A stretch of 64,000 bases of DNA from Paenibacillus paridis. Its GTDB lineage: Bacteria; Bacillota; Bacilli; Paenibacillales; Paenibacillaceae. Both the position numbers and the translations under genes were made by a program. Each line of letters begins with the position of its first letter. Positions within the stretch are counted from its first letter, which is position 1. Location: positions 1,984,001-2,048,000 of the forward strand of contig NZ_VCIX01000092.1 in NCBI RefSeq assembly GCF_006345825.1, written 5' to 3'. Below, in pieces: positions 23,692 through 32,243 of the stretch. Under the pieces are notes generated by a model, which saw only the letters and a list, made by a program, of their open reading frames with translations, was not told the origin of the DNA and made no database searches.

Positions 23692-26594
23692 CGTTTCTCC
23701 TCCTCAACACTTTCAGCACCTTCGCCACTATGCGTAACAACTTGATTTTCTTCAGCCAGCCATTCCCTCATCCGCGTGATCATTTGCCCCGTATGCATCG
23801 TTTCGATTTTGGGGCCAGGCAAGGAATACAAGAAATGCTTGCCATAAAAAGTATCGATGACTCTCGTATCATAAATAATAACGATGCCTTTATCCTGGGA
23901 GGTTCGCACTAATCGACCGAAGCCTTGCTTAAACCGGATGACGGCTTGAGGAATGGAAAGCTTCATGAACGGATTTTGCTTCTGCCGCTGGAGCATTTCC
24001 GCCTTTGCCTCCGCAAGCGGATGGTTCGGCGGTTGGAATGGCAAGCGCACGATTGCCAGGCAAATTAACGCTTCGCCAGGTATATCGACGCCTTCCCAGA
24101 AGCTGCTCGTTCCAAGCAGAACGGATTCTGGCGTTTGCCTGAATCTTCTTGTAAGCTTGGTCCGATTCCCGCTATCAATGCCTTGGCCGAGCACCTGAAT
24201 GCCGGAAGCGCTCAATTTTTCCTTTAATGGATCATAGACCTGCCTCAGCATTCGATAAGAGGTGAACAGCACAAGCATTCTACCCTTCGTTTCCTTTGCT
24301 GCGTCAGCAAGCGACTGGACAAGCATCTCCATATACGTGTCATCCACTGCCGCCCCCTTCAGCACAGGGAAGTTTCGCGGAATAACGACAAGCGCCTGTT
24401 CCCTGTAATTAAAAGGCGAAGGCAATTGAACAGTTTTCAACCGGCCCTGCTCTTCGTATCCGGTCAGTCCAAGCTGCTCCTCCGCATACTGAAATGATTT
24501 TTGAACAGACAAGGTCGCTGATGTCATCACAATGCTTTCCTTCACATCAAAGAAATATTTTTGCAATTGCGCGCTTACATCAACGGGCACGCCATATAGC
24601 TGTACGGATCGGTAGCGATATACGCTGCTTGCTTCAATCCAGAACACCGAATCAGACAGCTCAAGCTTAATGAAAGTACGCAGCTCATCCTTTAAGCGTG
24701 ACAAATCTCGAATCGCACCATTTAGATCGGTGATTACGGCTTGAACGCCGGAATCATCTACGCGGTCCTTAATGTCCGTTACCATCTTGTCGACGGTCCG
24801 GCATACTCGATTAAGCTCTGTATGTAGATTTCCTTCAACGGTAACGCTGTCCTCCCAACCGCCAGGCAGCTCGTTCTTCTTCAAGCGGCAAACCGCTTGG
24901 CCATTTTCGGTAGGGCCGTCAGAGGACGTTGAAGTAAAGCTATAGAACATCTCAAACAGCTTATCCCAGTGCTCCTTAATTTCCTGAAAGATCGGAATGA
25001 CCGTATCAATCGTTTCTAACCAGGAAGCCTGATGTGCATCGTCCTCGTACATCAGCTTTTGACGCAGAGCAGGAAGCAAGCCGGTACGATTATCCTTGAA
25101 CAGGCGAACTACCGCCTGCGTGAGGGAGAAATAATTAATTTGCATGCCAAGATGCTTCCCGGCAACCTCTTCCACATGATGCGCTTCATCAATAATAAGA
25201 TGCGTATACGCCGGAAGCAACCGATGATCCGCTTGAATGTCAGTAAACAGCATGGAATGATTCGTAATGGTTACATCGGCGATATTCGATTCATGCTTGG
25301 CTCTATGGTAGAAGCACCGCTTGAACCAAGGACATGCTCGATTCAGACAAGAGTCCGTATCGCTTGCAACCGTTGACCAAAACTCCGCGCCCTTGTTGCC
25401 AAAATTCAGCTCTTCTTGGTCGCCGGTTACCGTTTCGCCCAGCCATACGACCATTTGTGCGGCTGTTACCGTATCATCAATGGGCGAAACCAAATCCTTC
25501 GTATTGATTTTCCCTTCAAATTTGCGTAGGCATAAATAATTTCCTCTGCCTTTAAAAATCGACGCTTTGAATTCAAACGGCAATATCTCTTCAAGCAAAG
25601 GGATATCGCGCTGCCGCAGCTGCTCCTGCAAATTAATCGTATGCGTGCTGACAACGACTTTTTTCCCATTTTGAATGCCGTAATAAAGAGCCGGGATCAA
25701 ATATCCTAATGATTTACCTGTTCCTGTTCCCGCTTCGATCAGCAAATGCTGGTTTTGGTTAAGGGCACTATATACCTCTTCGAACATCGCAACCTGCGCT
25801 TCGCGTTCCTCGTAATTGTCAAACTTCTGCTGGAATCGCTGCCGTACATCAGCCAGATAATTTTCGAAAGACACATCCGTTAACGGCAAAGCGTTGCTGC
25901 TGCCAGAACGCGGAGGCTGTTCGTCGTTCCATTCCGTAACTTTAAGCGCAAACTGGTTAAAGTAATCATATTCATTGGATTCGAAAACGGTACTGTACTC
26001 CATCTGCTGCTGCGTATGCTTGATAAACCAGCTCAAATCGCTGCCGTCGTCTACAAGCGCAGATAGCCGCTGCAAGGTGAGCAGCGGCATTTTGCGAAGC
26101 TTTTGGACAGATTCGATTAACAATAATGCTGTTGCTTTCGCATCACTATCCGCACGGTGATGCTGATCATGCTGGATGCCGAAAAGCTCGGATACAGCAC
26201 CGAGCTGATACGTATTCAATGTTGGATATAAAATGCGGAGCAATTCAATCGTATCGAGCCTGCGGCCTGCAAAGGCCCGCAAGCCGCAGCGAACGAGTGC
26301 CTGGTTTAAAAAACCGGCATCAAAGCCAACGTTGTGCGCAACAAGCACGGTATCCTCTAATAACGGTACTAGCTTTGCGATTACTTCATTAAGTGCCGGT
26401 GCATCCGCAACTACCGCTTCATCTATGCCCGTTAGTTGCGTAATGAAAGCCGGTATCGGGATGTTAGGCCGAACAAAGGAATTAAACGTATCCATAATTT
26501 CCAGCTCATCTGAAACGATGACAAGTCCCACTTGCAAAATGTCATCATCCGAGCTATGTCCCGTCGTTTCTAAGTCCAATACTGCAAATTTCAT
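23688..26594 (-). CDS. dinG: DinG-type helicase with N-terminal DEDDh exonuclease
   Basis: A 968-aa protein fusing an exonuclease to an XPD/DinG helicase. Residues 1-165 form the DEDDh nuclease (D7, E9 in LDLETTG, D92, and H146/D151). The helicase begins about 250 with Walker A EAGTGTGKS (287-295) and has IIDEAHHVEE as box II. Four cysteines at 355, 416, 421 and 427 are arranged C-x60-C-x4-C-x5-C, the [4Fe-4S] pattern of E. coli DinG. The Firmicute nuclease fusion is usual, the intact cluster ligands less so. It lies 16 bp downstream of a TPR gene and overlaps rex. Confidence 0.94.
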   Translation of the reverse strand: MKFAVLDLETTGHSSDDDILQVGLVIVSDELEIMDTFNSFVRPNIPIPAFITQLTGIDEAVVADAPALNEVIAKLVPLLEDTVLVAHNVGFDAGFLNQALVRCGLRAFAGRRLDTIELLRILYPTLNTYQLGAVSELFGIQHDQHHRADSDAKATALLLIESVQKLRKMPLLTLQRLSALVDDGSDLSWFIKHTQQQMEYSTVFESNEYDYFNQFALKVTEWNDEQPPRSGSSNALPLTDVSFENYLADVRQRFQQKFDNYEEREAQVAMFEEVYSALNQNQHLLIEAGTGTGKSLGYLIPALYYGIQNGKKVVVSTHTINLQEQLRQRDIPLLEEILPFEFKASIFKGRGNYLCLRKFEGKINTKDLVSPIDDTVTAAQMVVWLGETVTGDQEELNFGNKGAEFWSTVASDTDSCLNRACPWFKRCFYHRAKHESNIADVTITNHSMLFTDIQADHRLLPAYTHLIIDEAHHVEEVAGKHLGMQINYFSLTQAVVRLFKDNRTGLLPALRQKLMYEDDAHQASWLETIDTVIPIFQEIKEHWDKLFEMFYSFTSTSSDGPTENGQAVCRLKKNELPGGWEDSVTVEGNLHTELNRVCRTVDKMVTDIKDRVDDSGVQAVITDLNGAIRDLSRLKDELRTFIKLELSDSVFWIEASSVYRYRSVQLYGVPVDVSAQLQKYFFDVKESIVMTSATLSVQKSFQYAEEQLGLTGYEEQGRLKTVQLPSPFNYREQALVVIPRNFPVLKGAAVDDTYMEMLVQSLADAAKETKGRMLVLFTSYRMLRQVYDPLKEKLSASGIQVLGQGIDSGNRTKLTRRFRQTPESVLLGTSSFWEGVDIPGEALICLAIVRLPFQPPNHPLAEAKAEMLQRQKQNPFMKLSIPQAVIRFKQGFGRLVRTSQDKGIVIIYDTRVIDTFYGKHFLYSLPGPKIETMHTGQMITRMREWLAEENQVVTHSGEGAESVEEEKR

Positions 26595-26610
26595 TCATTC
26601 CCCGATCCTC

Positions 26611-27312
26611 TCACAAACAGCACAGCTCCGTGCTTCCAAAATATAATGATAACTGCTTAGGTGTTTCCTGGCATGATTTGAGATTGTTTAGCGGATCCTT
26701 AAAGCTTGGGCACACCTCATAAGCTTTCATAAATAACTGTTCCGCTTGTGCCATATTCATGCGTACCGCTTGAATGCACCCTAGCGCATTATAGCCCATT
26801 GCAAGCCATTTGGGAAAGTCCGTTAACACAATCAACAATTGAAAATGGCGCTGGGCTTCATTCCAATTTTGCAAATGCATTTGTGTCATGCCTAGAAATA
26901 GCCTAGCCAGATTGCACTCCGGCAATTGCAATACTGCCGTTTGGAACTGCTCCGCTGCTTGTGAGAACATAAATAACTTATAATAGCCTTGTCCCTTTGA
27001 TATCACAACGGCAAGCTCATCCGACATTTCGATATCAGGCATGCCGGTGGCGCTTGATTCGATTGGGGGAACGATCTGCGATGCAGAAGGCTCCGGGCTC
27101 GCTAAGACAGAATCAATCGTTTCGTTCTGTTCTTTGAATTCTGCGAACTTTTCCTCAAATTCAAGCCATTGCTCAATAAAAGTATCACTTACCTTTTTCA
27201 GTTCAATAATCTGTTCATCATACTGCTGTTTCTCGCTTGCGCCTGCACACTCATAATGTTCGATAATTTGATCAAGCATGTCGTTCATGGATGAAAACAT
27301 ATGCTGGAACAT
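26611..27312 (-). CDS. TPR-repeat protein upstream of dinG
   Basis: A 233-aa protein with an N-terminal acidic helical part and at least three TPR units (about 115-220: YKLFMFSQAAEQFQTAVLQLPE, LARLFLGMTQMHLQNWNEAQRHFQ, GYNALGCIQAVRMNMAQAEQLF). TPRs mediate protein-protein contact; the partner is unknown. The frame extends to 27357, but I prefer the ATG at 27312, which has a GAAGGCGGG stretch upstream; the start is uncertain. It lies between panD and dinG on the same strand. Confidence 0.75.
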   Translation of the reverse strand: MFQHMFSSMNDMLDQIIEHYECAGASEKQQYDEQIIELKKVSDTFIEQWLEFEEKFAEFKEQNETIDSVLASPEPSASQIVPPIESSATGMPDIEMSDELAVVISKGQGYYKLFMFSQAAEQFQTAVLQLPECNLARLFLGMTQMHLQNWNEAQRHFQLLIVLTDFPKWLAMGYNALGCIQAVRMNMAQAEQLFMKAYEVCPSFKDPLNNLKSCQETPKQLSLYFGSTELCCL

Positions 27313-27434
27313 ACCGCATCCCGCCTTCGCCAAAGAATTAAGGAGTGTTATGTTCATTTTTTGTTTTATCGCTTCTTTTCATACGGCATCCCATTCGTTA
27401 CATAACGCAGGGATTAACGCACGCGAATGATCGG

Positions 27435-27818
27435 TTACAAAATGGCTCCGTGCAGTTCTTGATCAAGCATTTGAAGCGGACGATTATTCGAATCGAGAAT
27501 GGTCACAATTGGCTTGTGTACCTTCGCATCCGTATCCGTCATCATCGCATACGATATAATAATAACCTGGTCGCCAGGCTGCACTTGCCTTGCCGCTGCC
27601 CCATTTAAGCAAATGACACCCGACCCGCGCTCACCTGTAATGACATACGTTTCAAACCGCGCGCCATTGTTATTGTTGACGATTTGCACCTTTTCATTTT
27701 CCCAAATGTTAGCTGCATCCATCAAATCTTCATCAATAGTAATGCTACCTACATAATTCAGGTTCGCTTCCGTTACCGTTGCCCGGTGCAGCTTGGACTT
27801 CATCATCGTTCTGAACAT
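27435..27818 (-). CDS. panD: Aspartate 1-decarboxylase
   Basis: Pyruvoyl-dependent decarboxylase making beta-alanine for pantothenate. The 127-aa proenzyme should self-cleave at the Gly-Ser bond in NYVGSITIDED, generating the pyruvoyl group. It matches B. subtilis PanD in length and in VQIVNNNNGARFETY and GERGSGVICLNGAAAR. The start at 27818 (MFRTMMKSKLHR) is 9 bp from GGAGGG; the in-frame ATG at 27824 is too close. It starts inside panC, overlapping its 3' end by 74 bp. Confidence 0.97.
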   Translation of the reverse strand: MFRTMMKSKLHRATVTEANLNYVGSITIDEDLMDAANIWENEKVQIVNNNNGARFETYVITGERGSGVICLNGAAARQVQPGDQVIIISYAMMTDTDAKVHKPIVTILDSNNRPLQMLDQELHGAIL

Positions 27819-28695
27819 GCTCATTTCCCTCCATTCCCTCTAAAATCCGATTATCGATCAGGCGCGTCGCGCCAAATTTAACAGCAAGTGCCAGAATTAA
27901 AGGGCTCTTTATGGTTGCGATGTTTGCCGTGTCTTCAGGTATCCCAAGCGACGGGTAATGCAGTAATTCAACATAATCGATCACGGCTTCGCTTGCCTTG
28001 CTAAGCTCAACCTTTACCTTTGCGACGAGACGCTCCACCGTCATGCCAGGTTCACGGGCCCAATCCGATGCTAATTGAAGCGAAGCTGACAAAGTTACGG
28101 ACTGTACGCGCTGCTCTGCATTCAAATATACATTTCGGGAACTTAGCGCAAGACCATCCGGTTCGCGTACAATTGGACAAGGAACAATATGAACCGGAAA
28201 GTTCAAATCATTCACCATTTGCTGAATGACTGCAACCTGCTGAGCATCCTTCATTCCAAAATATGCGCGCGTTGGCGCAACGAGATGGAACAGCTTGCTT
28301 ACTACAGTACCCACCCCATCGAAATGGCCCGGCCTAGAGGCGCCGCATAAGCGGTCGGTCACCTGGTTTACGATAACGGTAGTTAGCGGTTTATTCGGGT
28401 ACATTTCTTCCACAGTTGGAATAAAAACGAGATCCGTTTCACATTCCTTCGCTAAGGCTAAATCCCGTTCCTCATCTCGGGGATACCGATCTAAGTCCTC
28501 GTTTGGTCCAAATTGAAGCGGATTAACAAAGATGCTAAGAACGGTCACGTCGTTTTCGGTACGGGCTTGGCGCAATAAAGAGGCGTGCCCTTCATGCAGG
28601 AAACCCATTGTAGGCACAAAGCCAATGCTTTTGCCCTCATTCCGACAGCTTGCCAGATTCTCCTGCAGCTCTAATTTTGTTCGGCATATGATCAT
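27745..28695 (-). CDS. panC: Pantothenate synthetase (pantoate-beta-alanine ligase)
   Basis: Condenses pantoate and beta-alanine using ATP. The nucleotide-binding HIGH-like motif is FLHEGHASLL, the KMSKS-like region is KDAQQVAVIQQM, and SSRNVYL is present. The enzyme normally ends near RLIDNRIL, about residue 285. Here the frame continues about 31 residues (ending SEPELCR) through the start of panD, making 316 aa. Its ATG overlaps the panB stop by 4 bp. Confidence 0.96.
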   Translation of the reverse strand: MIICRTKLELQENLASCRNEGKSIGFVPTMGFLHEGHASLLRQARTENDVTVLSIFVNPLQFGPNEDLDRYPRDEERDLALAKECETDLVFIPTVEEMYPNKPLTTVIVNQVTDRLCGASRPGHFDGVGTVVSKLFHLVAPTRAYFGMKDAQQVAVIQQMVNDLNFPVHIVPCPIVREPDGLALSSRNVYLNAEQRVQSVTLSASLQLASDWAREPGMTVERLVAKVKVELSKASEAVIDYVELLHYPSLGIPEDTANIATIKSPLILALAVKFGATRLIDNRILEGMEGNEHVQNDDEVQAAPGNGNGSEPELCR

Positions 28696-29606
28696 GTCAG
28701 CCGAACCCCCTTTTTCGGTTGAACAGTCTCCTGCTTTGTTTCTTTACTGTCTGCATCTGCAACCGTGCTTCCATATAAAGCCGGAATCGATGCCGTCTGC
28801 GCTGAAAATACATGCTCTTCAGCAGGGAAATTGCCATTTTTGACTTCATCCACATAGGTATGGATGGCATTGCGAATCGTTGTTCCAATATCTGCGTAAG
28901 TCTTTACGAATTTTTTCTCAAAATAGGGTGACGAGTATTGCAAGATATCATGGTACACCAGCACTTGGCCGTCACAGCCGCGTCCAGCTCCAATGCCAAT
29001 GACTGGAATCGACAGCACATCGCTAATCATCGTAGCCAGCGATTCTGTAACCAGCTCGATGACGATACTGAACGCTCCTGCCTGCTCAAGCGCTTTGGCA
29101 TCCTGAATTAGCTTCTCCGCTTCCTTATCAAGCTTACCCTGCACCTTGTATCCGCCGAGCTGATGAACCGATTGCGGAGTTAGCCCGATGTGTCCCATTA
29201 CGGGAATGCCTGCTTTGACCAGTGCTTCCACATCGGAAGCAATTTCCTCGCCACCCTCTAGTTTCAGGGCCTGTGCGCCGCCTTCTTGCATAATTCTTGC
29301 CGCATTGCGCATCGTCGCTTCCCGGCCAATCCCATAGCTCATAAAAGGCATATCCGCTACAATAAACGTATTTTGCGCTCCTCTGGCCACCGCTCTTGTA
29401 TGATAAACGATGTCGTCGACCGTCACAGGAATCGTCGTGTCATACCCGAGTACGACATTTCCAAGCGAATCTCCGACAAGTATAACGTCAATTCCAGCTT
29501 CCTCAGCAAGCTTGGCTGAAGGATAATCATAAGCTGTCAAAACGGAAATCGCATTGCGCTCTTGCTTCATTTTTTTCATATTCGTAATCGTCAGTCGTTT
29601 CCTCAT
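28692..29606 (-). CDS. panB: 3-methyl-2-oxobutanoate hydroxymethyltransferase
   Basis: Ketopantoate hydroxymethyltransferase, which uses 5,10-methylene-THF, the first committed step of pantothenate synthesis. The 304-aa TIM barrel shows LTAYDYPSAKLAEEAGIDVILVGDSLGNVVLGYDTT in its first third, with metal-binding Asp residues, and GHIGLTPQS and GIGAGRGCDGQVLVYHD further on. The frame reaches 29648, but the ATG at 29606 follows GGGGGA. It has its own leader region with a terminator between it and birA, and forms the panBCD operon. Confidence 0.96.
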   Translation of the reverse strand: MRKRLTITNMKKMKQERNAISVLTAYDYPSAKLAEEAGIDVILVGDSLGNVVLGYDTTIPVTVDDIVYHTRAVARGAQNTFIVADMPFMSYGIGREATMRNAARIMQEGGAQALKLEGGEEIASDVEALVKAGIPVMGHIGLTPQSVHQLGGYKVQGKLDKEAEKLIQDAKALEQAGAFSIVIELVTESLATMISDVLSIPVIGIGAGRGCDGQVLVYHDILQYSSPYFEKKFVKTYADIGTTIRNAIHTYVDEVKNGNFPAEEHVFSAQTASIPALYGSTVADADSKETKQETVQPKKGVRLT

Positions 29607-29647
29607 CAGCTTCATCCCCCGTTCAATGTTCAATGATAGGATAAACA

Positions 29648-29679
29648 CAAAAAAACCTTTTAGCCGCTGCTAAAAAGGT
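29648..29679 (-). terminator. Terminator between birA and panB
   Basis: ACCTTTTAGC pairs with GCTAAAAAGGT (one bulge) around a 4-base loop, followed by TTTTTTT on the minus strand. It sits 42 bp before panB. It could end birA transcripts or act as an attenuator in the panB leader. Confidence 0.8.
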
Positions 29680-29871
29680 CCCCAAACTGAAAAGGAAACG
29701 TTTGCTTGTTGTGCTTCCTTCTGTCTCGGTCCCTACGGCTCAGAGCAGAGTGTGCATTCCCAACCATTTACATTAATTTTGCAAATCATCATCAGTGCAG
29801 CTTCCTCAAGAATACCGCCCGATAGAACTAGTTTACCAAACTTTCAGCCATCCGTAAACGGTCACAGAAAG
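29680..29871 (-). promoter_or_regulatory. panB leader of unassigned type
   Basis: About 190 bases separate the birA stop from the terminator before panB, longer than other gaps in this operon block. On the minus strand the leader contains a hairpin (29749 down to 29720) where TCTGCTC pairs with GAGACAGA leaving one bulged A. A bulged-A hairpin upstream of panB recalls the described pan RNA motif, but I cannot confirm the consensus. It may instead be a plain 5' leader with a promoter. Confidence 0.35.
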
Positions 29872-30846
29872 CTATATAGGTTCGCCCATCTCCGCGGAGA
29901 AAACAGGCCTCACTGTTCCGTCTTCCAATTTAATGCGTATGGCTCCGCTCTCGTCGAGTCCAATGGGGACCCCTATGAAATCGCCTTGAGGCGTGACCAA
30001 ACGGGCCGGCTTGCCTAATGAAACGGATAACGCCTCCCACAGCGTCACGATAGGACCAAACCCTTGCTCTTGATAAAGGACATAAAGCTGCTCCCATTCC
30101 TTCAAAAATTCAGCAATTACATCTTCACGCGCCCATTTCTGACCGCTGCTGATCCGAAGCGAAGTTGCCTTCTCCAGCAAGCCAGCTGGATAGTCTGATT
30201 CATCCAGATTAACGCTAATGCCTATTCCGGCTATAACATAACGAAGGCGCTCATCCTCGGCAGCAGATTCAAGCAGAATTCCGCTAATTTTTTTGCCGTC
30301 AATGAGCAGATCATTTGGCCACTTAATGCCGATAGGCAAAGATGTTAGCCTCTTCAAGCTTCTGCAGAGGGCAACCGCCGTGAGCAGAGTCAACTGAGGC
30401 GCAAAATGAATCGGAACTTTCGGTCGGAGCACCATGCTCATCCAAACGCCCTTGCCTCGGGGCGACACCCAGCTTCGGCCCATACGTCCGCGCCCGCTTA
30501 TTTGCTGCTCGGCTATAAACAGCGTTCCTTCTGCTGCGCCTTCCTCTGCTGCTGCACGCGCGAGGTTTTGGGTTGACTCCACCGTCTCATAGTAATGGAT
30601 GGTTTGACCGAAGAGGCCCGTAGTCATGCGATTCGACAGCTCGTCCACCACTATTTGGTCAGGCTTACTTAACAGCTTGTAGCCTAGCCTTCTTGAAGCT
30701 TCGAATTGATATCCCGCCGCTTCCAGCTTTCGAATCTGCTTCCAAATCGCGGTTCTGCTAACTCCTAGCTCCTGGCTAATTCGCTCACCCGAAACGTATT
30801 CACCGGACCGGTTCTCGAACAATTGAAGCAGTGACTCGTGATTCAT
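29872..30846 (-). CDS. birA: Biotin-protein ligase / biotin repressor
   Basis: Bifunctional BirA of 324 aa. An N-terminal winged helix (about 1-60: GERISQELGVSRTAIWKQIRKLEAAGY) is followed by the ligase catalytic domain (about 80-260) with GRGRMGRSWVSPRGKGVW and the KWPNDLLIDGKKISGIL site, then a C-terminal SH3-like domain. It biotinylates carboxylases and, with biotinyl-AMP, can repress biotin genes. None of these lie in the window. It follows cca in the conserved block. Confidence 0.95.
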   Translation of the reverse strand: MNHESLLQLFENRSGEYVSGERISQELGVSRTAIWKQIRKLEAAGYQFEASRRLGYKLLSKPDQIVVDELSNRMTTGLFGQTIHYYETVESTQNLARAAAEEGAAEGTLFIAEQQISGRGRMGRSWVSPRGKGVWMSMVLRPKVPIHFAPQLTLLTAVALCRSLKRLTSLPIGIKWPNDLLIDGKKISGILLESAAEDERLRYVIAGIGISVNLDESDYPAGLLEKATSLRISSGQKWAREDVIAEFLKEWEQLYVLYQEQGFGPIVTLWEALSVSLGKPARLVTPQGDFIGVPIGLDESGAIRIKLEDGTVRPVFSAEMGEPI

Positions 30847-30932
30847 GTATGGTTCCTCCTTAGTTGAAGCAGCTGAGCCGGATGCTGAACTTTAATTCGG
30901 TCTAGTCCACGCAATCCGCTCGGCCAGTCAAT

Positions 30933-32174
30933 TTATTGCTGCTTAGCTGCTTCTTGCAGCAATGCTTGCTTTTCATTTTCCAACACACCGATTGCAGCCA
31001 AAAACAGCAAACGATTCAAACATTCACTAACCCAAGGGCCGGCTTCACGCTGCAAATGCTTCATAAGGTCTCTGCCGCTCACGCTAAGCTGTTTTAAGGA
31101 AAGGATGGTTATTTCATTCAGCCAGCGTTCCAAATCGTTTAGAAGCTCTTTTGAGAAGCTTGAAGACTCCACTTGTGCTGCACGTGCAACCTGCAGCCAA
31201 TCTCTGGCGGCAGCGTTTCCGCTGGCAAGGACAAGCTTCACCCATTGTTTTTGAAGCTCGCGCCCATGGGAAAGCTTTATACTAGATAACATGTCAAAAT
31301 GCATTTGTACAACGGCTGCAATTCTTTTGCTTCGACCGTTCGGAAAGCGCAGCACCTGCAGAGCATAACTCGCGGTCTCGGCAGGCTGATTTAATGTAAT
31401 AGCGATGAACGCCCAGCGTAAATCCAGATCGGCCAGTTCATGCAAACGTTCAAACAGCCTCGTGCTCAAAGCGGATTGCCCTGCTTCCTTCATCGCAAGT
31501 TCTATGTCAGGCCCGAGTGATTCTTTCAAGTGAAAAAGAAGCCCGCTTGCGGCAACAAACCGCAGTCCTCTCTGAGGCACGGCTCCCGCAAGCAATTTGT
31601 CTAATTCCACCTGAACCCTCTCAAGCGCTATAAAGCCCATTAAATGGCGATGTTGCAAAACCGCCCGCCAAGTATGATGAGCAGGCCGGAGCTGATAGAT
31701 GCCGATAAAGCGGACAGCTCTCAGCATTCGAAGCGCGTCCTCTTGGAAGCGCGCATTGGAGTCGCCTACGGAACGGAGCCGTCTTTTTTTCAAATCCTGC
31801 ACACCGCCATAGGGATCATGAAGCTCTCCGTCTAGCCCAAGCGCCATCGCGTTCATCGTAAAATCTCGCCGCAGCAGATCACCATCGAGCTCGGTAATAT
31901 ACTCCACGCTCTCCGGCTTGCGATGGGCTTCGTAAGCTGATTCCAGCCGAAAGGTCGTTACCTCATAGGTTTCTCCTTCGTGGAGTACCGTTATGGTGCC
32001 ATGCTGCAAGCCCGTCGGAATGCAGCGCTCAAATAATTCAAGCACCTGCTCCGGACGGGCTGAAGTCGCAATATCCACATCTTTAATGGATAAGCCTAAA
32101 ACCGTATCCCGGACTGCTCCGCCAACAAAAACGGCTTCGAAATGATGCTCTCGAAGCCGCTCAATAATCGGCAA
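30933..32174 (-). CDS. cca: CCA-adding enzyme (tRNA nucleotidyltransferase)
   Basis: Adds or repairs the 3' CCA of tRNA. The 413-aa class II enzyme has the metal-binding GGAVRDTVLG and DVDIAT motifs at the N-terminus. RRDFTMNAMAL and the RxRLxEDALRMLR-type segment (FQEDALRMLRAVRF) follow. The best conventional start is the TTG at 32174, but it has no ribosome binding site and would shorten the N-terminus. An ATT codon at 32210, 12 codons upstream, has a GAAGGAAGG site at good distance, and no ATG or GTG exists between the in-frame stop and the TTG. The start is therefore uncertain. Confidence 0.93.
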   Translation of the reverse strand: MPIIERLREHHFEAVFVGGAVRDTVLGLSIKDVDIATSARPEQVLELFERCIPTGLQHGTITVLHEGETYEVTTFRLESAYEAHRKPESVEYITELDGDLLRRDFTMNAMALGLDGELHDPYGGVQDLKKRRLRSVGDSNARFQEDALRMLRAVRFIGIYQLRPAHHTWRAVLQHRHLMGFIALERVQVELDKLLAGAVPQRGLRFVAASGLLFHLKESLGPDIELAMKEAGQSALSTRLFERLHELADLDLRWAFIAITLNQPAETASYALQVLRFPNGRSKRIAAVVQMHFDMLSSIKLSHGRELQKQWVKLVLASGNAAARDWLQVARAAQVESSSFSKELLNDLERWLNEITILSLKQLSVSGRDLMKHLQREAGPWVSECLNRLLFLAAIGVLENEKQALLQEAAKQQ

Positions 32175-32243
32175 GGCAGCCGCAATCGGATCAGGAAATG
32201 ATAGGTGAATAACGACCGCCTTCCTTCACAAAAAGCTATTGGA

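Noticed and set aside
27349..27429. Short plus-strand frame (MFIFCFIASFHT...) after an AAGGAG
   Set aside because: It has a good ribosome binding site but only 26 codons, lies against the flow of all neighbours, and nothing else supports it.
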